Positions 1 to 8,765 of a stretch of 50,355 nucleotides of DNA are shown piece by piece (the first letter of the stretch is position 1; each line of letters begins with the position of its first letter). The DNA lies in assembly GCA_022825745.1 (NCBI GenBank), contig JAJDWF010000138.1, positions 1 to 50,355 of the forward strand. The letters are read 5' to 3'. The position numbers were made by a program, and so were the translations under genes. The DNA is from Dehalococcoidia bacterium. Its GTDB lineage: Bacteria; Chloroflexota; Dehalococcoidia; Lucifugimonadales; UBA3495. Under the pieces are notes generated by a model that saw only the letters and a program-made list of their open reading frames with translations, had not been told where the DNA came from and did no database searches.

Positions 1-410
1 CCATCAGCGAGACCGCCACCAAGATGGGCATCGAAACGCGGGCGTTCGTAGTGCACCTGCCCCAGTACCTGAACCTGGACGACGATTACCAGGGCGCGGC
101 GCGGATGATGGGCCTGCTGTGCCGGCTGTACGACTTTCCCGACTACATCGCGCAGTTGGACCGGGGGCAGAAGCAGTACGACGAGCTGACCTCTCGCGAC
201 GGCCAGATACCCAGCGGCGACGTGCTGACCCGCATCGAAGAGATGTACGACAGCGAATACGGCGCCGACAACCGCCCGGAACCCACGACACCGCTGCCCT
301 CCAGCATCGAAGAGTTCCTGCAGGGCCTGGACGTCGATCTGAGCGAGGTGGGCGACGCCGACGACTCGGACGACGGCGACGATCCTGATCGCGGGTTGGC
401 CGGCGTCTAG
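1..410 (+). CDS. PAC2 family protein, C-terminal part (5' end outside window)
   Basis: The frame is open from base 3 and enters from the left edge, so only about 135 C-terminal residues are present. They read SETATKMGIETRAF, then LPQYLNLDDDYQGAARMMG, the pattern of the PAC2 (proteasome-assembly-chaperone-like) family common in Actinobacteria and Chloroflexota. The last 30 residues are strongly acidic (Asp/Glu runs with Gly) and probably disordered. PAC2 proteins are soluble and their bacterial role is unsettled; some are linked to proteasome or ATP-grasp functions. The M20 peptidase gene starts 12 bases after the stop, so the two are probably cotranscribed. The family call rests on a partial sequence. 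Confidence 0.7.
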   Translation, partial: ISETATKMGIETRAFVVHLPQYLNLDDDYQGAARMMGLLCRLYDFPDYIAQLDRGQKQYDELTSRDGQIPSGDVLTRIEEMYDSEYGADNRPEPTTPLPSSIEEFLQGLDVDLSEVGDADDSDDGDDPDRGLAGV

Positions 411-422
411 CGGCCCGACGCC

Positions 423-1754
423 ATGACAGGCCGTGCGCCGGCGGTTGCCGACCGTCCTCACGTAGCGGAACTGCTGCGGACGCTGATCCGGTACGACACG
501 ACGAATCCCCCGGGCAACGAGCGCGAGTGCGCCGCCTACTGCCGGGACGTTTTGAACGGCGTCGGCATCCCCGCCGAGTTGATGGACAACGACCCCGACC
601 GGGTCAACGTGATCAGCCGACTGAAGGGGCGCGGGGATGCACCTCCGCTGCTCATGTACGGGCACATCGACGTGGTGCCCACTGCGGCCCAGCCCTGGGA
701 GGTGCCGCCATTCGAGGGCCGTTTGCAGGACGGCTACATATGGGGTCGCGGCGCCCTGGACATGAAGGGCGGCGTCGCCATGATGATGGATGCTTTCATG
801 CGCGCCCACCTGGAGGATGCCGACCTGCCCGGCGACGTGATCCTGGCCCTGGTGACCGACGAGGAGGCCGGCGGGCACACCGGCGCGGAGTGGCTGGTGG
901 AGGCCCATCCCGAGCTTTTTGAGGGAGCGCGCTACGCCGTCGGCGAATTCGGCGGGTTCAGCAAGACCTACCGGGGCCGCAAGTTTTATATGGTGCAGGT
1001 GGCCGAGAAGCAGGGTTGCCGCGTGCAGGCCATCGCCCGGGGGCCCGGCGGCCACGGCTCGCTGGTGCACCACGACACCGCGCCCACTCGCATGGCCCAG
1101 TTCCTGGTCAAGCTGGACCGCACGCCGCTGCCGTTCCACATCCACCCGGTGACCCGGATGATGGTGGAGGCCATGAGCGGCAGCCTGCCGCTGCCCGACA
1201 GCGCGTTTTTGAAGCTGCTGATCAACCCGGCGTTCACCGGCAGCATGCTGCGGCGCATGGGCACGGTGGGCAAGGAGATGGAACCGCTCTTTCGCCACAC
1301 CGCCAACGCCACGATTATCAACGGCGGGGAGAAAGCCAACGTCATCCCCAGCGAGGTCACCGCCAACCTGGACTGCCGGATGCTGCCCGGCTACGATTCG
1401 GAAGACTTGCTGGGCGAGTTGCAGGCCATCGCCGGTCCCGACATCGAGTTTCGCGCGGTCAACTTCCAGCCCAAGCCGTGGATTCTCAACATGGGCCTGT
1501 TCGATACGTTGGCTGACATAATCTCCGAGCAGGACCCGGAGGGCGTGTCAGTCCCCATGCTGATGCCGGCGGGCACCGACGGCCGCCACTTCGCCCGCCT
1601 CGGCATCCAGACCTACGGCTGGATGCCTATGAACCTGCCGGCCAACTTCGACTTCCTAAAGACTATCCACGCCGCCAACGAGCGGGTGCCGGTGTCGGCG
1701 CTGGAGTTCGGGGCCGAAGCGCTCTACAGGTTGTTGCGGCGTTTTCACGAGTGA
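423..1754 (+). CDS. M20 family metallopeptidase (ArgE/DapE/CPG2-like)
   Basis: A 443-residue protein with the complete M20 dinuclear-zinc signature. GHIDVVP supplies ligand His81 and Asp83, RGALDMKGG the bridging Asp113, and TDEEAGG the catalytic and ligand glutamates 147/148; a late His lies in TDGRHFARLG near residue 388. The dimerisation (lid) domain lies between about residues 190 and 310. Family members hydrolyse amide bonds of N-acyl amino acids or small peptides in the cytoplasm (deacetylase, desuccinylase or dipeptidase), and the sequence alone does not fix the substrate. There is no signal peptide. It follows the PAC2 gene by 12 bases and ends at the hairpin shared with the convergent rplT operon. 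The ATG has no clear Shine-Dalgarno, as expected for a coupled second gene. Confidence 0.9.
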   Translation: MTGRAPAVADRPHVAELLRTLIRYDTTNPPGNERECAAYCRDVLNGVGIPAELMDNDPDRVNVISRLKGRGDAPPLLMYGHIDVVPTAAQPWEVPPFEGRLQDGYIWGRGALDMKGGVAMMMDAFMRAHLEDADLPGDVILALVTDEEAGGHTGAEWLVEAHPELFEGARYAVGEFGGFSKTYRGRKFYMVQVAEKQGCRVQAIARGPGGHGSLVHHDTAPTRMAQFLVKLDRTPLPFHIHPVTRMMVEAMSGSLPLPDSAFLKLLINPAFTGSMLRRMGTVGKEMEPLFRHTANATIINGGEKANVIPSEVTANLDCRMLPGYDSEDLLGELQAIAGPDIEFRAVNFQPKPWILNMGLFDTLADIISEQDPEGVSVPMLMPAGTDGRHFARLGIQTYGWMPMNLPANFDFLKTIHAANERVPVSALEFGAEALYRLLRRFHE

Positions 1755-1780
1755 CGTTTGGCCTGCTCCGCCAGAGCAGA

Positions 1781-1804
1781 GGGGGCGAATGTTTATTCGC
1801 CCCC
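1781..1804. terminator. Bidirectional hairpin terminator between convergent M20 gene and rplT (repeat copy 1)
   Basis: A perfect 10-bp stem, GGGGGCGAAT pairing ATTCGCCCCC, with a 4-nt GTTT loop, is followed by ATTTT on the plus strand. It lies between two genes that converge on it. The same stem core recurs at 20522, 36345 and 46789, each time between convergent genes. Confidence 0.75.
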
Positions 1805-1832
1805 ATTTTGCCGCGTCATTTAAGCTGCTGAG

Positions 1833-2192
1833 CTAACTGACCGTAGCACCCTTGGCCAGCTCCACCAGGCGCTCGAAGGCGTCGGGGTCGCGGACGGCCA
1901 GGTCGGCCAGCATCTTGCGGTCGATCTCGATGCCCGCTACGTTCAGCCCGTGCATGAACTGGCTGTAGGTGGTGCCGTGCTGGCGGCACGCGGCGCCGAT
2001 GCGGATGATCCACAGCCGGCGGAAGTCGCCCTTGCGTTGGCGACGGTGCCGGTACGCGTGGCTCCAGGCGTGCATGACCGCCTCTTTGGCCCACTTGTAG
2101 TTGCGGCTTGACGACGCCCGGTACCCCTTGGCGGCTTTCAATACTTTCTTGTGGCGGGCGCGTTTGGTCACGCCCCTCTTGACTCTTGGCAC
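1833..2192 (-). CDS. rplT: 50S ribosomal protein L20
   Basis: A 119-residue basic protein with the L20 signature throughout: [19 protein letters not shown] at the start, then [16 protein letters not shown] and [16 protein letters not shown]20 binds 23S rRNA early in 50S assembly and in many bacteria represses its own operon. It starts with GTG, preceded by GGAGAACTGTACACC. It is the last gene of infC-rpmI-rplT, 20 bases after rpmI, and transcription probably ends at the 1781-1804 hairpin. Confidence 0.98.
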   Translation of the reverse strand: MPRVKRGVTKRARHKKVLKAAKGYRASSSRNYKWAKEAVMHAWSHAYRHRRQRKGDFRRLWIIRIGAACRQHGTTYSQFMHGLNVAGIEIDRKMLADLAVRDPDAFERLVELAKGATVS

Positions 2193-2212
2193 GGTGTACA
2201 GTTCTCCGGTGT

Positions 2213-2413
2213 TTAGGCGTCGTAGGGTATCAACCGGCTGAGACGCTTCACGTCCGCCTTGTCGTAGGCCATTTTCTGCGCGAACTTCCTGGTCACCTTC
2301 TTCGGCTTCTTGCGCCGCAAGTGACTGCTCATGCGCTTGCGGCGCATGAGCTTGCCGGAGCCGGTGACGTGGATGCGCGCCTTAGCGCCCTTGTGTGTTT
2401 TGAGTTTGGGCAT
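2213..2413 (-). CDS. rpmI: 50S ribosomal protein L35
   Basis: A 66-residue, very basic protein matching L35: [20 protein letters not shown], followed by an Arg/Lys-rich [15 protein letters not shown] segment. This is the usual length for the family. It sits six bases after the infC stop and 20 bases before rplT, the classic infC-rpmI-rplT order. The ATG is preceded by AGAGGAAT. It is a structural component of the large ribosomal subunit. Confidence 0.98.
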   Translation of the reverse strand: MPKLKTHKGAKARIHVTGSGKLMRRKRMSSHLRRKKPKKVTRKFAQKMAYDKADVKRLSRLIPYDA

Positions 2414-2419
2414 ATTCCT

Positions 2420-2974
2420 CTATTCCGCGGTGGCCGTTTCGTTGCGTTCCTGGCGAGCGGTGGTGGTGGGGCTTGGGATCAGCACCATCGACATCGCCCG
2501 TCCTTCCATGGAAGGTTGCTGCTCGAGGCGGATCTCGTCCTTCATCTCCTCAGCCACCTTCTTCAGCAGAGAGAGGCCGTTTTCCTGGTGGACCGCCTCG
2601 CGCCCCCGGAACCGCACCGTCAACTTGACCTTGTCGCCGTTGCCGATGAACTGCTTGACCTTGCGCATCTTGGCGTCAAAGTCGTGGGTTCCGATGTTGG
2701 GCCGGAATCGCACTTCTTTCAATTCGTTGCTTTTCTGGGATTTTCGGGTCTCACGCTCCTTTTTGGACGAAAGGTACCGGAGCTTGCCGTAATCCAGGAG
2801 GCGGGCGACCGGAGGATCGGCGTTGGGCGCCACCTCCACCAGGTCAAGGTCGTGCATACGCGCCCGGGAGAGCGCGTCGGACACTGTCATTACCCCAAGC
2901 TGCTCGCCATCTTCTCCGATTACCCTTACCTGCGGGACGCGTATTTGTTCGTTGACCCTGTATTGCCTGGCTAT
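2420..2974 (-). CDS. infC: Translation initiation factor IF-3, probable AUA start codon
   Basis: IF-3 with both domains. The N-domain begins YRVNEQIRVPQVRVIGEDG; the linker is rich in Lys/Arg/Glu; the C-domain carries VRFRPNIGTHDFDAKM and KVKLTVRFRGREAVH. IF-3 binds the 30S subunit and rejects wrong initiators and start codons. A conventional start would be TTG at 3010 or GTG at 3001, giving a 9-12 residue extension unlike the family and with no ribosome site. A consensus AGGAGGT at 2981-2987 lies 6-7 nt before an in-frame ATA at 2974, which gives a family-like 184-residue protein. Rare AUU-type starts are known for infC and let IF-3 repress its own synthesis. The AUA start is inferred; the gene identity is certain. 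Confidence 0.93.
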   Translation of the reverse strand: MARQYRVNEQIRVPQVRVIGEDGEQLGVMTVSDALSRARMHDLDLVEVAPNADPPVARLLDYGKLRYLSSKKERETRKSQKSNELKEVRFRPNIGTHDFDAKMRKVKQFIGNGDKVKLTVRFRGREAVHQENGLSLLKKVAEEMKDEIRLEQQPSMEGRAMSMVLIPSPTTTARQERNETATAE

Positions 2975-3045
2975 GGTGCCACCTCCTGTGTAAGTCGTCA
3001 CTGACCGCAACCCGCTGACCGGGGCGGCCTGCTCTTGATGACCCT

Positions 3046-3074
3046 ATTTTAGCGGTGGCTCAATGCTCAGTCAA
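3046..3074 (-). promoter_or_regulatory. Sigma-70-type promoter of infC-rpmI-rplT
   Basis: On the minus strand TTGACT (3069-3074) and TAAAAT (3046-3051) are separated by exactly 17 nt. The expected transcription start is near 3039, about 65 nt before the ATA start of infC. Confidence 0.75.
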
Positions 3075-3138
3075 CGATTCCCCACAGGCAAATGCGATAA
3101 TAGGTATTTGCTCTTATTGGTATAGGAGCGTCCGACGG

Positions 3139-3723
3139 TTAATCGGCGTCCTCCTCGTCCTCCTCGTATGGGTCGTCTTCCTCGTCGTCATCAAGGAAGT
3201 CGTCTTCGTCTTCCTCCAGCTCGGAGAGAATGTCGCGCATCAGGTCGTCCGCTCCGTCTCCGCCGGACAGCAGCATCGGCGACTCGGGTTCCGCCGCCTC
3301 GGGCTCCGGCGGAGCTATGAGTTCAAACCCGTAGAAAACGTCGCCGTCCATTATGCGAGCCAGGCCGGAGACGGTCACCGTGATGGGCCGTATCGGGGAA
3401 GACCACCGTTGGGTCAGTTCGTAATGCAGTTCGCGCAACGTTAGCGTCTGATCATCGGCCAGCAACAGGGTGCGGAACACGATTTCCTGCAGCGGCATGG
3501 ACTGGCGGATATAGTCCTCGTCGTCGGCGCAGTTGGCGCGTATTTCCGCAACCAGCGCAGCCGGGTCGTCCATTTCGACCGCACTCTTCCCGTAGGATGG
3601 ACACGCGCTGTTCAACCGAGCCATAAGCAGCGGGATAGGGGAGCGGTTCAGCTCGGCCAGGCGGTCCAGGCTGAGGCGATATTCCAGCCCTTCCAGACGG
3701 GGATTGACGGAAACTGTGCTCAT
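3139..3723 (-). CDS. Uncharacterised protein with long acidic tail, coupled to moeA
   Basis: A 194-residue protein I do not recognise. Residues 1-130 look globular and mixed alpha/beta, with a hydrophobic helix around PLQEIVFRTLLLADD and a segment PIRPITVTVSGLARIMDGDV. From about residue 160 it becomes an almost pure Asp/Glu tail. There is no signal peptide or membrane span. Its ATG overlaps the moeA stop in an ATGA (3720-3723), so it is translationally coupled to moeA and is the last gene of the pheS-pheT-moeA run. The coupling hints at a role near molybdenum cofactor synthesis, but nothing in the sequence proves it. Confidence 0.75.
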   Translation of the reverse strand: MSTVSVNPRLEGLEYRLSLDRLAELNRSPIPLLMARLNSACPSYGKSAVEMDDPAALVAEIRANCADDEDYIRQSMPLQEIVFRTLLLADDQTLTLRELHYELTQRWSSPIRPITVTVSGLARIMDGDVFYGFELIAPPEPEAAEPESPMLLSGGDGADDLMRDILSELEEDEDDFLDDDEEDDPYEEDEEDAD

Positions 3724-5108
3724 TGGGCAACCTCTTCATTCCAGTCCAGCATGATGATTTTCACGGCCTGCCCGGCTTCTTTGCGCGGCAAGTCCGCCGG
3801 GCAAATAGCCAGACCATTCGCCCGCGACAGCGACGTGAGTATGTTGGAACCCTGCGGCCCGGTAGGGTTGGCGAACCAGGTCCCGTCGCGCCGCTCGACC
3901 TCTACCCTGGCGTACACGCGACGACCGTCGCTGTTGAAAATCGGAGCGGTGAGCACGCCTTCAACCACCGGGCGGGCCAGCAGGTCTCGCCCCAGCATAC
4001 GCCGAACGGCCGGCCGGCCAAACATTTCAAACGCCAGCAGCGCGCTGACCGGGTTTCCGGGCAACCCCAACAGCGGCAACGGACGGCCCCGCTCGCTGCG
4101 GAGCAATCCGAAAGCCAGCGGCTTGGCCGGACGCATCCGCACCGACCAGAAGTTCATGTCGCCCCGCTGTTCGAGCACGTCCTTCACCATGTCGTAGTCG
4201 CCCTTGGACACGCCGGCGGAAGTCACCAGCAGGTCGGCGTCTGCGGCCTCGTCGATGCAACGGTGCAGGTCTTCCAGCGTATCGCGGGCGATGCCGATGA
4301 TGCGCGGCGTGCCGCCGGCTGCGATCACCGCCGCGGCCACGCTGCTGCTGTTGCTGTCGTAGATGTGCCCGGGCGAGAGCGACTCGCCGGCCGGCGTGAG
4401 CTCATCCCCGGTGGATAACACCGCCACCACCGGCCGGCGGATTACGCGGGCCGTGGTCAACCCCAGTGAGGCCATGACGCCGGCCTCGGCGGCCCGCACT
4501 ATCGTTCCTGCCGGCAGCACCAACTCGCCGGCGGAAACATCCTCACCGGCGGGGCGCACGTTGCTGCCCAAGGGCAGCGCCTTGTGAATCACTATCTCAT
4601 CCAACGGCTCGCCCCTGCGCCGGCGGTCGATCTCGTCCGTTTCCTCAAAGGGCACCACGGTATCGGCGCCGTTGGGAACGGGAGCGCCGGTCATGATCCG
4701 GATGGCCTTGCCCTCGGCAACGGTGTCCTCGGAGACCTGTCCGGCGGCTACTGCGGAAATCACCGACAGCGTCGGAGGAGTTTCGCCCGCGCCGGCGATG
4801 TCGGCATGCAGCACCGCGTAACCGTCCATGGCCGAGTTGGCCAGCGGCGGCAGGTCCAGCGGCGACGTGATGTCTTCGGCCAGCGCCAGGCCCAGGCATT
4901 CCAAGACCGGCAGTTCAACCGAGTCCAGCGGCGAGAAGTGGGCCAGGATTCTTGCGAACGCCTCTTCCACTTCCAGCATATCTTCGTGGCCGTGGCCATC
5001 GTTACGATGCCCTCCGTGGTGGCCGCCGTGGTCGTGGATGCTCTCGTGATCACCGTCTCCGTGAGCATCGTGGGCGTGCAGGTGGCGTGCGTGCTGATGA
5101 GTAGCCAT
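3720..5108 (-). CDS. moeA: Molybdopterin molybdenumtransferase MoeA with His-rich N-terminus
   Basis: MoeA inserts molybdate into adenylylated molybdopterin, the last step of Moco synthesis in the cytoplasm. The family motifs appear in order: PLANSAMDGYAVLHAD, MTGAPVPNGADTVVPFEET, VVAVLSTGDEL, TSAGVSKGDYDMV and LPGNPVSALLAFEMF. I prefer the ATG at 5108 over the GTG at 5126; neither has a good ribosome site. The first 45 residues are unusual, with 14 histidines in a His/Gly/Asp-rich stretch before the normal fold begins at VEEAFARILAHF. Such a segment could bind Zn, Ni or another metal. The gene follows pheT by about 55 bases; mogA lies separately at 19607. Confidence 0.95.
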   Translation of the reverse strand: MATHQHARHLHAHDAHGDGDHESIHDHGGHHGGHRNDGHGHEDMLEVEEAFARILAHFSPLDSVELPVLECLGLALAEDITSPLDLPPLANSAMDGYAVLHADIAGAGETPPTLSVISAVAAGQVSEDTVAEGKAIRIMTGAPVPNGADTVVPFEETDEIDRRRRGEPLDEIVIHKALPLGSNVRPAGEDVSAGELVLPAGTIVRAAEAGVMASLGLTTARVIRRPVVAVLSTGDELTPAGESLSPGHIYDSNSSSVAAAVIAAGGTPRIIGIARDTLEDLHRCIDEAADADLLVTSAGVSKGDYDMVKDVLEQRGDMNFWSVRMRPAKPLAFGLLRSERGRPLPLLGLPGNPVSALLAFEMFGRPAVRRMLGRDLLARPVVEGVLTAPIFNSDGRRVYARVEVERRDGTWFANPTGPQGSNILTSLSRANGLAICPADLPRKEAGQAVKIIMLDWNEEVAQ

Positions 5109-5162
5109 AACGATTAATCTTACCACAGTGCGCGCCGACTGCCGGCGCGGATTCGTCGCCGG

Positions 5163-7604
5163 TTAGCCGCGTATCGTGGCGCCGGCTTCCCGTTCCAGAA
5201 CTCGGGTCAGACCGTTCACCGCTCGGTTCACGTCCTCGTTGGTCAGGGTACGGTCGGGAGCGCGGAACCTGATGCGGAAGGCCAGGGAGCGGGTGCCTTC
5301 AGGCACGTTTTCGCCCGAATACACGTCGAACAGTTCAGCCCGCTCCACCAGGCGCACGCGCTCAATCAGGCGCTGCACCTGGCTGGCCGGCACGTTCTCC
5401 GGCACCACCAGCGCCAGGTCGCGGTTGGCTGCCGGGAATCGGGAAAGAGACTGGAAACGGTTTTCAGCATTCTCTTCGCCCCGGGCCGCCGTCAGCAGGT
5501 CATCCAGTCGCAGCTCGAAATAGATGACCGGGTCCGTCCCAAGGTCGAAAGCGTCGCGGATGTCGGGGTGCAATTCGCCCACCGTCCCGACGTCAACCGG
5601 CTGCGCGCCGGCGACGGCGATACTGGCGCAGCGGCCGGGATGGAACAGTGGATCGTCGGCGGATTGGTATAGTGTGGTGACGCCCATGCGCTCCAACGAG
5701 GTCGTCAGTGTTCCGGTCAGGTCAAAGAAGTCCAGCGAATCGGACCCGCTCAGCCAGTTGGCATCATAACGTGGCCCCGACATCACGCCGGCAACCAGTT
5801 CCCGTTCGACTGGTAACAGGTTCCGCATCAGCCCCGAGTCCTGCGGGATGAATGCCCGCCCCAACTCGAACAGCCGGAAACCGCCGTCGTTGTGTCCCTG
5901 GTTGTAGGCCAGGGTGTTCAGGATGCTGGCGGCCAGGGTGGGCCTCAGCACGTCCTGCTCGGCGGACATTGGGTTGGCGACCCGTAGCAGGGGTTTGGCT
6001 TCGTGTCCGTCCCGGTTAAGCCTGGCCAAATCGTCCGGCCCCACCAACGGGTAGCTGATGGTTTCCTGCATACCGGCGGCGGTCAGCGCGTCACGCAACT
6101 CGTCCTTGAGCGCAGTCATCTCGTTGCCCTGGTGGTATGGGATGGGCGAGGACAACATGGTGGTGGGCACTTCGTCGTACCCGATGATGCGCACGACTTC
6201 CTCGATCAGGTCTTCCTCGATGGCGATGTCGCTGCGCCAGTAGGGTGGGTCGGCTTCCAGGCTGTCCGGCCCGGTTCGCCGCGTCGTGATGCCCAGGCTC
6301 CCCAGCACCGATTCGGCGCGCGCGATGTCCAGGTCCATGCCAAGCAGTTGCCGGAGGCGGGCCACCGTCAAGGGCACCGGCGTAACGGGTTCGTCCCCGG
6401 CCGGAAACACGTCGATGATGCCGCCGGCCGCCACGCCGCCGGCCGTCTCCAGGATCAGTAGGGTGGCGCGGCGCAGGGCGATGGGCGCCAGCTCGGGACG
6501 CAGGCCCTTCTCGAAGCGCAGGCTGGCCTCGGTGCGCAGGTTGAGTTCGGTGGCCGTGCGCCGGTTGTTCAGGTTGTGGAATGTGGCCGACTCCAGCAGC
6601 ATGTTTTTGGTGGCCGGCGTAATCTCGCTGTTGGCCCCGCCCATCACGCCGCCGATACCGATGGCCTGCGCCGGGTCGGCGATCAGCAGGTTGTCGGAGT
6701 TCAGAGTCCGCTCCACCTCGTCCAGGGTGGTGAACTTCTCGCCGGCCGTGGCGCGGCGCACCACCACGTGGCGGTCGGTGACGGTATCCAGGTCGAAAGC
6801 GTGAAGCGGCTGGTTGAATTCCAGCATCACGTAGTTGGTAACGTCCACCACGTTGTTGATGGGGCGCAGGCCGGCCCGGATGAGGCGGTCCTGCAACCAG
6901 TGGGGTGATTGCCCAATGGTGATGCCGGTGATTACCGAGGCCGTATAGCGCAGGCACAGGTCGGGGTCGGCGATACTGACTTTGGCAAGCTCCGAAACCG
7001 GCGCGGCCGACTCTGCGTAGGCTATTTCCGGCACGCGCACTTGCTGCCCCGTGAGCGCACCAATCTCCCGCGCCACGCCCAACATGGAAAGGCAGTCGCC
7101 CCGGTTGGGCGTCAGCTCAAGCTCCAAGAAAGTGTCGCCGAGAACGTCGTCAAGGGCCGCGCCGACCACAGCGTCGTCCGGGAGGACGATGATGCCCTCG
7201 TGTTCGTCGCTGATCTCGAGTTCCGCCTCAGAGCAGATCATTCCCTCGGAAACGACTCCCCTGATGCGGGCCGGCTTCAATTCCTCGCGACGCCCGGTGT
7301 GCATATTGAGCAGCGTGACACCGGGGCGGGCGAAGCAGATTTTCTGGCCCGCCGCCACGTTGGGCGCGCCGCACACGACTTCCAACGGCGGACCGTCGCC
7401 CGGGTCAACCTCGCACAACGTCAGCGTGTCGGCGTTGGGGTGCGGTCTGGTGGCGCGCACGTAGCCGACCACGCAGCCGTCCCAGCCGCCGCGGGTGATA
7501 ACGTCGCCCACTTCAATGCCGCCCATCGTGAGCCGGTGGGCCAGCTCGTCCGGCGGCAGGGTAATGTCAACGTATTCCGAAAGCCAGGAGAGGGGAATGA
7601 GCAT
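5163..7604 (-). CDS. pheT: Phenylalanine--tRNA ligase beta subunit
   Basis: An 813-residue beta chain of the alpha2-beta2 phenylalanyl-tRNA synthetase. The start MLIPLSWLSEYVDI is typical. Residues about 40-150 form the EMAP/OB-type tRNA-binding domain (VRATRPHPNADTLTLCEVD). The central B3/B4 and B5 regions follow (NNVVDVTNYVMLEFNQPLHA; ELTPNRGDCLSMLGVAREI), and the C-terminal ferredoxin-fold anticodon-binding domain contains SLAFRIRFRAPDRTLT. Its length is normal for the family. It is 36 bases downstream of pheS, and the two form one transcription unit. Confidence 0.98.
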   Translation of the reverse strand: MLIPLSWLSEYVDITLPPDELAHRLTMGGIEVGDVITRGGWDGCVVGYVRATRPHPNADTLTLCEVDPGDGPPLEVVCGAPNVAAGQKICFARPGVTLLNMHTGRREELKPARIRGVVSEGMICSEAELEISDEHEGIIVLPDDAVVGAALDDVLGDTFLELELTPNRGDCLSMLGVAREIGALTGQQVRVPEIAYAESAAPVSELAKVSIADPDLCLRYTASVITGITIGQSPHWLQDRLIRAGLRPINNVVDVTNYVMLEFNQPLHAFDLDTVTDRHVVVRRATAGEKFTTLDEVERTLNSDNLLIADPAQAIGIGGVMGGANSEITPATKNMLLESATFHNLNNRRTATELNLRTEASLRFEKGLRPELAPIALRRATLLILETAGGVAAGGIIDVFPAGDEPVTPVPLTVARLRQLLGMDLDIARAESVLGSLGITTRRTGPDSLEADPPYWRSDIAIEEDLIEEVVRIIGYDEVPTTMLSSPIPYHQGNEMTALKDELRDALTAAGMQETISYPLVGPDDLARLNRDGHEAKPLLRVANPMSAEQDVLRPTLAASILNTLAYNQGHNDGGFRLFELGRAFIPQDSGLMRNLLPVERELVAGVMSGPRYDANWLSGSDSLDFFDLTGTLTTSLERMGVTTLYQSADDPLFHPGRCASIAVAGAQPVDVGTVGELHPDIRDAFDLGTDPVIYFELRLDDLLTAARGEENAENRFQSLSRFPAANRDLALVVPENVPASQVQRLIERVRLVERAELFDVYSGENVPEGTRSLAFRIRFRAPDRTLTNEDVNRAVNGLTRVLEREAGATIRG

Positions 7605-7640
7605 GATCAGCGCGTAGCCTTTAGACGGGACACCGGGTTA

Positions 7641-8702
7641 TCAGAACTGCCTCAGGAACCTCACGTCGTTGCGGTAGAAGTGGCGGATGTCGTCGATGCC
7701 GTACTTCAGCATCCCGATACGCTCCGGCCCCATGCCGAAGGCGAAGCCGGTGTAACGCTGCGGGTCGTAGCCCACGCCTTCCAGCACGCGGGGATGCACC
7801 ATGCCGGCGCCCATGATCTCGATCCAGTCCTCGTCCCGGTTGATGGGGCGCTTCCCCGTGGCCGGATCCACAAAGTTCGATATCGACATATCGACGCCCG
7901 GCTCAACGAACGGGAAATAGTCGCACCGGAACCGGATCTGACGGTCCGGGCCGAACACCCGGCGAGCAAATTCGTAGAGTGTGCCTTTGAGGTTGGCGAA
8001 GGTGATGCCTTCCGCCACCGCCAGCCCTTCGATCTGGTAGAAATGCCACTCGTGGGTGGCGTCGGTGGCCTCGTAGCGGTAGCACTTGCCCGGCACGATC
8101 ACGCGCACCGGCGGGTCCTGCGCCTCCATCACCCGGGCCTGCATGGGCGAGGTGTGGGTACGCAGCAACATGGGCTGCTGCCCTTCCTCGTTCACGTAGT
8201 CCACCCACAGCGAGTTCCACATATCCCGCGCCGGATGGCCCGCCGGGATGTTCAGCATCTCGAAGTTGTAGTGGTCCAGCTCCACTTCCGGCCCTTCGAC
8301 CACGCTGAACCCCATGGCTATGAACGCGCCGCAAATCTCCCGGACGATTTGGGTGGTAGGATGCAGTCGCCCAGTGATTACCGGCCGGCCGGGCAGCGTA
8401 ACGTCCAGCGCGCCGGCCGCCGCCAGTTCGGCCTCAGCCAGTTCCCGGATTCGGCGGGCCAGCGCTTCTTCCAGGGCGTTTTTGGCCTGGTTGGCCTGCG
8501 CGCCGACTTCACGCCGTTGGTCAGGGTCGAGTTGGGGGATGGACCGCAAGACACCCGTGATCTGTCCCCGCCGGCCCAAGTAGCTTACTCTCCACTGCTC
8601 GGCGCCATCCGGGTCGGAGACGGCATCCAGTTCCTTGAGGGCCTGGTTGGTCAACGTCGCGATGGACGCTGCGGAGGGCGATTCGACGCTGGGTTGGGAC
8701 AC
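7641..8702 (-). CDS. pheS: Phenylalanine--tRNA ligase alpha subunit
   Basis: The catalytic alpha chain, class II. The active-site motifs are present: GHPARDMWNSLWVD, RTHTSPMQARVM, KCYRYEATDATHEWHFYQIE (motif 2) and GMGPERIGMLKYGIDDIRHF (motif 3). The open frame extends to 8783, but a promoter with TATAAT lies inside that extension (8736-8765), so translation must start later. GTG at 8702 gives 353 residues beginning VSQPSVESP, in line with other PheS proteins. There is no strong Shine-Dalgarno, and TTG at 8717 is an alternative. It is divergent from the Rieske gene. Confidence 0.95.
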   Translation of the reverse strand: MSQPSVESPSAASIATLTNQALKELDAVSDPDGAEQWRVSYLGRRGQITGVLRSIPQLDPDQRREVGAQANQAKNALEEALARRIRELAEAELAAAGALDVTLPGRPVITGRLHPTTQIVREICGAFIAMGFSVVEGPEVELDHYNFEMLNIPAGHPARDMWNSLWVDYVNEEGQQPMLLRTHTSPMQARVMEAQDPPVRVIVPGKCYRYEATDATHEWHFYQIEGLAVAEGITFANLKGTLYEFARRVFGPDRQIRFRCDYFPFVEPGVDMSISNFVDPATGKRPINRDEDWIEIMGAGMVHPRVLEGVGYDPQRYTGFAFGMGPERIGMLKYGIDDIRHFYRNDVRFLRQF

Positions 8703-8735
8703 GATAGCATTCTGCAATACAATAGTGGGTACGAA

Positions 8736-8765
8736 ATTATAGGCAGCCGCCCGGCGACGGGTCAA
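8736..8765 (-). promoter_or_regulatory. Sigma-70-type promoter of pheS-pheT
   Basis: TTGACC (8760-8765) and a perfect TATAAT (8736-8741) on the minus strand are 18 nt apart. Transcription would start near 8729, about 27 nt before the chosen GTG of pheS, which shows that upstream in-frame codons are not translated. Confidence 0.7.
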
